From: Flavobacterium hydrophilum
GTDB taxonomy: Bacteria > Bacteroidota > Bacteroidia > Flavobacteriales > Flavobacteriaceae
Length of the DNA: 64,000 bases
Reading direction: 5' to 3'
NCBI RefSeq assembly: GCF_003202405.1
Contig: NZ_QJHL01000002.1
Span: 1-64,000 of the forward strand
Shown here: positions 57,143-64,000 of the stretch, one piece after another
Layout of the letters: each line of letters begins with the position of its first letter
Numbering within the stretch: the first letter of the stretch is position 1
The notes under the pieces: generated by a model
Told to the model about the DNA's origin: nothing
Database searches by the model: none
What the model saw: only the letters and a program-made list of their open reading frames with translations
Translations under genes and position numbers: made by a program

Positions 57143-59266
57143 ATGACTAACATACAATTTATCGCTAAATCCGTTAACACGGCTCCAGTAAACATTCAAA
57201 ACACGGTAAAACTTTTAGAAGAAGATTGTACCATTCCGTTTATCTCGCGTTATCGAAAAGATTCGACCGGAAATCTTGACGAAGTTGTAATTGAGCAGAT
57301 TGCAAAACTTCAGAAAGAATACGATACCCTTATAAAACGCAAAGAAGCGATTTTAAAATCTATCGAAGAGCAAAAAGCACTTACACCGGATTTGAAGAAA
57401 AAAATTGAAGAAAGTTTTGATTTACAGGAAATTGAAGACTTCTATCTTCCATACAAAAAGAAAAAGAAAACCAAAGCCGACGTAGCCCGCGAATTCGGAT
57501 TGGAGCCTTTGGCAAAATTAATGATGTCTGAAAGTGATTCTGATTTCGATTTTATTTCGACACAATATTTAAATGAAAATGTGATTAATGAAGAAGCAGC
57601 TATTCAGGGCGCAAGAGATATTGTGGCCGAATGGATCAACGAAAATATTTATGTTCGTAAACAGCTTCGTAGATTGTTTCAGCGAAAAGCAACCATCGGA
57701 ACGAAGGTTGTAAAAAAGAAAGCGGAAGAAGAGGGAGCGCAGAAATTCAGTCAGTATTTTGATTGGGAAGAGCCTTTAACAAAAGCTCCGGCTCACCGTT
57801 TATTAGCAATGCTTCGTGCAGAAAATGAAGGTTTTATAAAATTGAAAATAGATGTAGACATTGACGAAGCTTACGATGTTATTGATGAAATTATCATTAA
57901 AAAACAAAACAATTCGACAGCACATTTACAGCTGGCAATTGAAGACAGTTATAAACGTTTATTGAATCCGGCAATTGGAAATGAAACCTTGCAGGAAGCC
58001 AAAGCCAAAGCCGATGCCAATTCGATTCAGGTTTTTGCCAACAATTTAGGACAGCTTTTATTGGCTCCTCCTTTGGGAGAAAAAAGAATTTTGGCAATTG
58101 ATCCGGGTTTTAGAAGCGGATGTAAAGTCGTTTGTCTGGATGAAAAGGGCGATTTATTATACAATGAAACGATTTATCCGCATGCACCTCAAAACGAGGA
58201 AACAATGGCGATCAAAAAAATTCGTTCGATGGTCAATGCGTATCAGATTGATGCAATTTCTATCGGAAACGGAACTGCTTCAAGAGAAACGGAATTTTTT
58301 ATCAAAAAAATCGCATTTGACAAACCGCTGCAGGTTTTTATAGTTTCAGAAGCTGGGGCTTCGGTTTACTCAGCATCAAAAATTGCGAGAGAAGAATTTC
58401 CTAATTATGATGTAACCGTTCGTGGTTCGGTTTCAATCGGAAGACGACTTTCAGATCCTTTGGCCGAATTGGTAAAAATTGATCCGAAAGCGATTGGAGT
58501 AGGGCAGTACCAGCATGATGTGGACCAGACAAAACTAAAAGAAGAACTGGATAATACCGTAATTCGCTGCGTGAACTCGGTTGGGATTAACATCAACACG
58601 GCCAGTAAACATTTGCTAAGTTATGTGAGTGGGATAGGAGAGAAGCTGGCAGAAAATATTGTACAATACCGTTCTGAAAACGGACCTTTTGAAGACAGAA
58701 AACAGCTGAAAAAAGTGCCTCGATTGGGCGATAAAGCGTATCAGCAGGGAGCGGCGTTTATCAGGATTTCGAATGCTAAAAATCCGCTGGATAATTCGGC
58801 TGTGCATCCGGAAGCGTATCCGGTTGTTGAGAAAATGGCAAAAGACTTGAAACTTTCGGTAAACGACTTAATTGCAAACAAAGAGAAAACAGCACTTATT
58901 AAGGCCGAAAACTATATTACACCTGAAATTGGTTTATTAACGCTAAAAGATATCATAAAAGAGCTAGAAAAGCCCGGATTGGACCCAAGAAAGTCAGCTA
59001 AGGTATTTGAGTTTGATGCAAATGTAAAATCAATCAAAGATTTGAAAACTGGAATGATTCTTCCCGGAATTGTGAACAACATTACCAATTTTGGCTGTTT
59101 TGTTGATATTGGAATCAAAGAAAGCGGACTGGTTCATATTTCGCAGTTAAAAGCCGGTTTTGTGAGCGATGTGAATGAAGTGGTGAAACTGCATCAGCAT
59201 GTTGATGTGAAGGTTACTGAAGTTGATGAGGATAGAAAGAGAATTCAGTTGACGATGATATTGTAA
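57143..59266 (+). CDS. tex: Tex family RNA-binding transcription accessory protein
   Basis: This 707-residue Tex protein has a helical N-terminus (IPFISRYRKDSTGNLDEVVIEQI). A YqgF/RNase H-like domain begins ILAIDPGFRSGCKVVCLDEKG (about 316-336). A helix-hairpin-helix pair follows (VGININTASKHLLSYVSGIGEKLAENIVQYR, about 475-510), and a C-terminal S1 RNA-binding domain (GMILPGIVNNITNFGCFVDIGIKESGLVHISQL). Tex binds nucleic acid and affects transcription, and its exact role varies by species. The architecture is complete and the length is close to the family norm. It starts 41 bp after the DUF3857 pair and may share their transcript. Confidence 0.94.
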   Translation: MTNIQFIAKSVNTAPVNIQNTVKLLEEDCTIPFISRYRKDSTGNLDEVVIEQIAKLQKEYDTLIKRKEAILKSIEEQKALTPDLKKKIEESFDLQEIEDFYLPYKKKKKTKADVAREFGLEPLAKLMMSESDSDFDFISTQYLNENVINEEAAIQGARDIVAEWINENIYVRKQLRRLFQRKATIGTKVVKKKAEEEGAQKFSQYFDWEEPLTKAPAHRLLAMLRAENEGFIKLKIDVDIDEAYDVIDEIIIKKQNNSTAHLQLAIEDSYKRLLNPAIGNETLQEAKAKADANSIQVFANNLGQLLLAPPLGEKRILAIDPGFRSGCKVVCLDEKGDLLYNETIYPHAPQNEETMAIKKIRSMVNAYQIDAISIGNGTASRETEFFIKKIAFDKPLQVFIVSEAGASVYSASKIAREEFPNYDVTVRGSVSIGRRLSDPLAELVKIDPKAIGVGQYQHDVDQTKLKEELDNTVIRCVNSVGININTASKHLLSYVSGIGEKLAENIVQYRSENGPFEDRKQLKKVPRLGDKAYQQGAAFIRISNAKNPLDNSAVHPEAYPVVEKMAKDLKLSVNDLIANKEKTALIKAENYITPEIGLLTLKDIIKELEKPGLDPRKSAKVFEFDANVKSIKDLKTGMILPGIVNNITNFGCFVDIGIKESGLVHISQLKAGFVSDVNEVVKLHQHVDVKVTEVDEDRKRIQLTMIL

Positions 59267-59306
59267 AAAATTCCAGATTCCAAATGCTTGGAATCTTTAC
59301 ATAAAA

Positions 59307-59341
59307 AAACTCCCAAACTACATTGTAATTTGGGAGTTTTG
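59307..59341. terminator. Bidirectional terminator between tex and the delta-60 protein
   Basis: AAACTCCCAAA pairs with TTTGGGAGTTT, with an inner TACA/TGTA helix. It is an inverted relative of the terminator at 62697-62734. Confidence 0.85.
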
Positions 59342-59359
59342 TTTTTATAAATCAAACAG

Positions 59360-61882
59360 TTATATTTTTATGAACTTTTGAGAAGTTTCTCCGCTTTCGG
59401 CTTTTACTTTTATTAAATATAGACCAGAATTAAAGGAGCTTACATCTATTGATGAATTTGCATTTTCTTTGGTATAAATTAACCTTCCCAATAAATCATA
59501 AATTTTTACAGAATAATTGGTTTCGTTTAAAGAATTGATATTTAGCGTATTTTTTACTGGATTTGGCCATAAAGAAAAAGATTTGTTTTCTTTGTTGAAA
59601 TCTTCGTTTGATAAAACTACTTCATTTCCTTTAAGTTTAATCAGGTAAGCGGATCTATTATCGCCTTGATAACTCAAAAATAATCCTCCTACATAGATTT
59701 TTCCATCAGGTTCTAAAACTACAGAACGGACATTAGGAGCAGTTGTTTGAAATGATGGTCCAACATAAAAACTTTGATCTTTAGTTCCATCAGAATTATA
59801 ACGAGCTAAATTATATAAAAAATAACCTCCAACAATTATTTTTTTATCTTTTTGTATAACTATAGAATTTATTCTATTCCCTAATTTAATTACATTACCA
59901 AAAGAACTGTCTCTGCTTCCATCTTCATTTATTCGAAATAAACTACCAGAAGAACCGCCTGGAGAACTAAAAGCAACCACTATTTTTCCGTCTTCTTGTA
60001 CAGTTAAAGTTTGTACAGCAGACATAACAAATTCAGTTGTTAATTGAAAAGAGTCATCAACACTTCCATCAGTATTTAAGCGTACTAAATATTTTGCATC
60101 TTTGCCTTGATATTTAGTAAAATCTCCCGCTACTAATATTTTTCCATCTGGTAATAAAACTATGTCAGAAACTCTAGCATCAAACCCTGTTCCAACTTTA
60201 AAAGTTTTATCTATAGATCCGTTAGAATTTAAACGTATTAAATTGCTACAGAGCGTACTTTGATATCTAGAAAAATAACCTCCTACAATTACCTTACCAT
60301 CAGGTTGAACTTTTATGTTATAAACAGTTAAGTAGTTAGGAAATCTATCTCCTGCATACAGTCCAGAACCAGTGTTAAAAGTCGTATCTGGAGTTCCGTT
60401 GGCATTCAATCTAATTAAAGCAGGATATTCTTTACCTTGATAAGTTCCAAAAGTACCTCCAATAAGCAATTTCCCGTCAGATTGCTCGGTTACAGTTAAA
60501 ACCCTGCAATTACTGCCAGAAGTTGCTGAGGTTGTGAATCCTTTTCCAATATCAAAATTTTTGTCCTTAGTTCCATCAGTATTAAATCGAATTAATTTTT
60601 TTTGAGAACTTTCCTCGTAACTGGTAAAATCTCCTCCAACAACAATTTTTCCATCAGATTGACGCAAAATACATTCTACTTCTTCATCAAGACCATAACC
60701 TAATTTAAGCGAAAGGTCTTTAGTTCCATCCACGTTTAAACGAATTAATCCTTTTTGAGGATTACCTTCAAATTTAATAAATCCTCCACCTGCAATAATT
60801 TGTCCATCATTTTGTACAGCAATTGTTTTAACATCAGAAAAATCAAATTTATCCTCAATTTTGAAAGTTTTATCATTGGAACCATTAGAATTTATACGTA
60901 CCAAATGACTTTGAGAAGATCCTTGATATGAATTAAATTCTCCTCCAACAAGAATTTTTTCGTCACTTTGAAGTTTAATAGTTGTTATGTTGCAAGTGTA
61001 AGGATACATATCGTAGGAGAAACTCACTTGCGATGAAAAAAGATTATCTTTTGTTCCATTACTTCTTAAACGTGCTAAATAACCGCCAAAAGTTCCTCCA
61101 ACAAGTATTTGATCATCCTTTAGAACATTGATAATATTAACAGTATTATTGAATGTATTTCCAACACTAAAAGTTTCATCTTTACTTCCATCTATATTAA
61201 GTCGAATTAAACGGTCTTGCTGCTGGGTTTTGTTCTTAAGATATTGTCCACCAATAATTAATTTTCCGTCAGATTGTAAACCAATTGTATTAACAACTAT
61301 ATTCGGGTTTTGGACAATAAAAGAAGTATCTTTACTTCCATCACTGTTTAAGCGGATTAAAAAATCCTGACTTTTGTCCTGATAATAGTTAAATCCACCG
61401 CCTAAAACTATTTTCCCATCAGGTTGTACAATCATTGATTTAATACAATTGTCTTCAAAATAATTTTTAAGAAAACCAGTTCCTATATTTAATGAAGTAT
61501 CTTTACTTCCATCAGGATTTAAACGAATTAGACCACGCTGAAGTTTGCCTTGAAAAACATTAAAATCACCAGCGACTAATATTTTCCCATCATTTTGAAG
61601 TAAAATAGATGATACTGAATTATCAAATCCTGTCCCAATGTCAAAGGAATCATCTTTACTTCCGTCAGAATTTAAACGAATCAGACAATTTTGAGACCCA
61701 TTTTTAAATTTAAAGAAATTGCCTCCAACAAGTATTTTTCCATCGGGCTGTATAACAATGGTTTTAACGCTTCCGCCAAAACCTGTGAGACTACCAAAAA
61801 CTTGGGAAATATCGGTTGGATTTTGGCTGAATAATGCAAAGAATTGTAAGAAGAAAATTAAAAAGAGTAGAGTTTTTTTCAT
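59360..61882 (-). CDS. Delta-60 repeat protein with type A T9SS sorting domain
   Basis: This 840-residue protein has a signal peptide (FLIFFLQFFALFSQ). It is largely delta-60 repeats of about 50-55 residues (VIQPDGKILVGGNFFKFKNG ... LIRLNSDGSKDDSF), at least a dozen in a row from about 35 to 750. They probably form a beta propeller. The final 75 residues (LWPNPVKNTLNINSLNETNY ... SGLYLIKVKAESGETSQKFIKI) are a type A sorting domain, predicting export by T9SS and attachment to the surface. The biological role is not known. It is a single gene between two related terminators. Confidence 0.9.
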   Translation of the reverse strand: MKKTLLFLIFFLQFFALFSQNPTDISQVFGSLTGFGGSVKTIVIQPDGKILVGGNFFKFKNGSQNCLIRLNSDGSKDDSFDIGTGFDNSVSSILLQNDGKILVAGDFNVFQGKLQRGLIRLNPDGSKDTSLNIGTGFLKNYFEDNCIKSMIVQPDGKIVLGGGFNYYQDKSQDFLIRLNSDGSKDTSFIVQNPNIVVNTIGLQSDGKLIIGGQYLKNKTQQQDRLIRLNIDGSKDETFSVGNTFNNTVNIINVLKDDQILVGGTFGGYLARLRSNGTKDNLFSSQVSFSYDMYPYTCNITTIKLQSDEKILVGGEFNSYQGSSQSHLVRINSNGSNDKTFKIEDKFDFSDVKTIAVQNDGQIIAGGGFIKFEGNPQKGLIRLNVDGTKDLSLKLGYGLDEEVECILRQSDGKIVVGGDFTSYEESSQKKLIRFNTDGTKDKNFDIGKGFTTSATSGSNCRVLTVTEQSDGKLLIGGTFGTYQGKEYPALIRLNANGTPDTTFNTGSGLYAGDRFPNYLTVYNIKVQPDGKVIVGGYFSRYQSTLCSNLIRLNSNGSIDKTFKVGTGFDARVSDIVLLPDGKILVAGDFTKYQGKDAKYLVRLNTDGSVDDSFQLTTEFVMSAVQTLTVQEDGKIVVAFSSPGGSSGSLFRINEDGSRDSSFGNVIKLGNRINSIVIQKDKKIIVGGYFLYNLARYNSDGTKDQSFYVGPSFQTTAPNVRSVVLEPDGKIYVGGLFLSYQGDNRSAYLIKLKGNEVVLSNEDFNKENKSFSLWPNPVKNTLNINSLNETNYSVKIYDLLGRLIYTKENANSSIDVSSFNSGLYLIKVKAESGETSQKFIKI

Positions 61883-62000
61883 AAAAATAATTTCGTCAAA
61901 TATATAAAGATTTCCTTCACAATATTCTAAAGTAAATTATTATAAAATATCAAATTACAATTTGAATGTGTTTCTTTCAAATATATTCTTCCCAATACTA

Positions 62001-62008
62001 TATATTTG
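62001..62008 (+). promoter_or_regulatory. -7 box of the 215-residue secreted gene
   Basis: TATATTTG matches TAnnTTTG and lies 24 nt before the ATG. Confidence 0.5.
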
Positions 62009-62032
62009 TAAGAAATCATTAAACCCCAAATC

Positions 62033-62680
62033 ATGAAAAAAACAATTTTAATTACAGTTGCATTTCTATTTTCAATGCTTGGCCATGCTAAATTTAATAA
62101 AGCGATTTTATACATGGAAGACGGAACCAAAAAAAACGGTTTAGCCGAAATGGTAGAAAATGGTGACTCTAAAGTAGTTTTCAAAACAGATGAAAAAGCA
62201 AAAAAAGAAAAAATTGCCAGCGATTTGATTAAAAAAATAGAATTTACAGATGATGAAAAAAATGAGTTCATTGCCGAAAGATTGTATTTGACTTCTGCTA
62301 ATGCTTTTTCAGGAAAATTTTCTAAATCAAAGGAGAAAAAATGGTTTTACATTCTGTATGACAGAGATATTAAAATTGGCTGTGTCGATTTTGCCGGAAC
62401 AATGAAATACAATCCTTCAAAAGGTAAAACTTCAGGAGAGTTTGGAGATACAAGCTATTATTTTGGAAAGAAAAAAGGAGATGAATTATATTTTGGTTTT
62501 TTAAAATCCAATGCCGGGATTGCTGTTCATACTCAGACAGGATCCAACATTAAAAAAATGTCCAAAGAAGCTTTTGCAGGATGTCCGAAACTGATTGCTG
62601 CAATTGAAAAAGAAGATTTTAAAACAAAAACAGCATTAGAGCAGCTGATTGGTATTTTTGAAAGAAACAAGTGCAAGTAA
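62033..62680 (+). CDS. Secreted protein of unknown function
   Basis: The protein has 215 residues, with a signal peptide of about 1-20 (LITVAFLFSMLGHAK). The mature part starts with a strand pattern (FNKAILYMEDGTKKNGLAE) like those in small Bacteroidota beta-rich secreted proteins. The middle holds YDRDIKIGCVDFAGTMKY and TSYYFGKKKGDELYFGF. Two Cys residues near the C-terminus (GCPK and NKCK) could pair. I do not recognise a family. It is divergent from the delta-60 gene and ends at a terminator. Confidence 0.8.
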   Translation: MKKTILITVAFLFSMLGHAKFNKAILYMEDGTKKNGLAEMVENGDSKVVFKTDEKAKKEKIASDLIKKIEFTDDEKNEFIAERLYLTSANAFSGKFSKSKEKKWFYILYDRDIKIGCVDFAGTMKYNPSKGKTSGEFGDTSYYFGKKKGDELYFGFLKSNAGIAVHTQTGSNIKKMSKEAFAGCPKLIAAIEKEDFKTKTALEQLIGIFERNKCK

Positions 62681-62696
62681 GAATATCTACAATACA

Positions 62697-62734
62697 AAAA
62701 CTCCCAAATTACAATTTGTAGTTTGGGGGTTTTA
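62697..62734. terminator. Terminator between the secreted gene and GH8 gene
   Basis: AAAACTCCCAAATTACAA pairs with TTGTAGTTTGGGGGTTTT. It serves the two convergent genes. Confidence 0.82.
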
Positions 62735-62743
62735 GTTTAAGAG

Positions 62744-64000
62744 TTATTTTAAAATCACTTTTTTGGCGACAGTTTTAGTGCCGTTTGAAATTTTTATCAG
62801 ATACAAACCAGAGGATTGATTAGCCAGATTAATTTCGGTATTTTCAGCAGATGCTTTTTGCTCTGAAATAAGGTTTCCTTGCGGAGAGAAAACCGTAATT
62901 AATGAATTTTCAGGAGCCAGAACAGTAAATTTATCTGCACTCGGATTTGGGTAAAGTGAGACTGTAGATTCTTCAATATCAAAATCATCATTGGATAAAG
63001 TTGCGCTCGGTGGCAAATAAAAATTACCTGTTAATAAAAACGAATATAATGTTTTTAATGTGTGATTAAAGTAATTACCTGGCTCGTCTGTACTTTTTAA
63101 ATCATTATAAGAAGCATCTAAGTGATTCTGATTTTCTCCAGCCATTGCAGCACACGCAAAAGCACCCACAAAAGGAGCGTTGTGCCATTGTCCAATTAAC
63201 GTTCCATTTTGATTGTAACCATCTTTGATATTTGTCGTTCCTCCAAGAGTCATTCTAACAAAATCTGAGGATTTTTTTGAATACGTTTTTGCTTCCGGAG
63301 TTCCATACCATAGATAATCAACTGCAATTCTCCAAGGCGTTCTGCATGCGTCATAGTTATAGGTTTTACCGGCATTTACATATCCTCTGGGCTGCGCTTC
63401 TGCTGAATAATTTCCGGAACCATCACACCAGTCAGATACTAGTCCGCCGGCAGCGTTATTTAGAGTTAAATTATTATTGATTATCGTATAAGCTTTGGAA
63501 GCAACAGCATTCCAAAAAGCGGTATCATTCGTAAAAGCACCAAAAGCTCTGTAATAAGCAGGAGAAAAATAGGAAGGATTGGTAATTGAGCTTCCTCCAA
63601 AAGCATCTCCCGGTTTTAGTACAAAAGTGTTGGCTTCAATTTCATGCGTTTTGATGGCAGTGATTAAAGTTTTACCATCACTTTTATAATTGATGCTTCC
63701 GGTACTTCCCCATTGATAATCGGCAACGATTAATGCAAATGCAGCGTCTAATTCGGCATCTGTAGCTCCGTTGGCACCATTGATTACTGAACACCCATTG
63801 ATCCTCCAGTTCATTACACCATTGGCATTAACATTATCTTTATAGTACAGCCATAGACCATCAAAAAGATCTTTATCGCCTTTGTAAACACTAAGCAGCA
63901 TTCCATAGGCAATTCCTTCAGAAACGGTTTCCGTGGAATTAAATTTTACCCTGTATCTTCCATTTGTACAGGATTCTGTAAAGTTGGATTTCCAGGTATC
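62744..64000 (-). CDS. Glycoside hydrolase family 8 with type A T9SS sorting domain (5' end outside window)
   Basis: The frame runs through the right edge without a start, so the first residues are missing (419 visible). Visible GH8 signatures include ETVSEGIAYGMLLSVYKG, whose Glu is the general acid, then GLWLYYKD, NGVMNWRI, DAELDAAFALIVADYQWGS, PSYFSPAYYRAFG and YDACRTPWRIAVDYLWYG. GH8 enzymes cleave beta-1,4 links in glucans, xylan or chitosan. Substrate cannot be told here. After a linker, the last 75 residues (SLYPNPSADKFTVLAPENS ... SGLYLIKISNGTKTVAKKVILK) are a type A sorting domain, so the enzyme is predicted to be secreted by T9SS. Confidence 0.92.
   Translation of the reverse strand, partial: DTWKSNFTESCTNGRYRVKFNSTETVSEGIAYGMLLSVYKGDKDLFDGLWLYYKDNVNANGVMNWRINGCSVINGANGATDAELDAAFALIVADYQWGSTGSINYKSDGKTLITAIKTHEIEANTFVLKPGDAFGGSSITNPSYFSPAYYRAFGAFTNDTAFWNAVASKAYTIINNNLTLNNAAGGLVSDWCDGSGNYSAEAQPRGYVNAGKTYNYDACRTPWRIAVDYLWYGTPEAKTYSKKSSDFVRMTLGGTTNIKDGYNQNGTLIGQWHNAPFVGAFACAAMAGENQNHLDASYNDLKSTDEPGNYFNHTLKTLYSFLLTGNFYLPPSATLSNDDFDIEESTVSLYPNPSADKFTVLAPENSLITVFSPQGNLISEQKASAENTEINLANQSSGLYLIKISNGTKTVAKKVILK

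Noticed and set aside
61128..61370. Plus-strand frame opposite the delta-60 repeats
   Set aside because: It is an antisense reading of the repeat pattern.

Overview
This window is a stretch of an AT-rich Bacteroidota chromosome, most likely from Flavobacterium or a close relative. The evidence is intrinsic. Several genes are preceded by the Bacteroidota promoter TTTG-N17-20-TAnnTTTG rather than an E. coli-type promoter. Secreted proteins carry type IX secretion (T9SS) sorting domains. There are PorP/SprF and SprB-repeat proteins of the gliding-motility type, and lineage-typical families such as HU-CCDC81/SPOR and DUF4175. No species name can be assigned from the sequence alone.

Layout. (1) 1-19.4 kb, minus strand: a surface-adhesin locus read right to left. 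It holds a small secreted protein, a beta-helix-like secreted protein, a small secreted protein, a secreted protein with Ig-like modules and a type B-like sorting domain, a PorP/SprF barrel fused to a huge Ala/Lys coiled coil and a SPOR-like end, and a giant SprB-repeat adhesin. The giant gene starts at 11537 and runs off the left edge after at least 3,845 codons. (2) 19.8-29.2 kb: housekeeping genes (holB, a DoxX-like protein, an acyl-CoA thioesterase, recA, plsC, trpS, dprA, HU/SPOR) plus a gap with twin promoter-like elements, a candidate small RNA and a tiny basic peptide. (3) 29.2-40.1 kb, minus strand: PIF1-like helicase, OmpH/Skp, methyltransferase, GNAT, mnmG, ybeY and DUF4175. Seven 16-bp palindromes matching the chromosomal centromere site parS lie between mnmG and ybeY, and one of them encodes the end of YbeY. 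(4) 40.2-52.8 kb: gltX, an SPFH protein, a three-gene envelope/stress-like cluster, glnS, folB, tRNA-Cys(GCA) with a duplicated 3' end, a LysE exporter, DUF2807, rnr, DUF2007 and rpiB. Two long AT-rich gaps here carry TTATCAACA motifs. (5) 52.9-64 kb: DUF1294, a pair of DUF3857/transglutaminase-like proteins (one lacking catalytic residues), tex, a delta-60-repeat T9SS cargo, a secreted protein and a GH8 glycoside hydrolase cut by the right edge.

How it fits together. The left locus looks like a self-contained unit for exporting and displaying a giant adhesin: cargo, barrel partner and accessory secreted proteins lie tandemly, with the second to fourth genes nearly abutting. The parS cluster suggests that the window lies in the origin-proximal part of the chromosome. 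The rest is mostly core information processing and envelope maintenance. No prophage, insertion sequence, CRISPR array or rRNA operon was seen.
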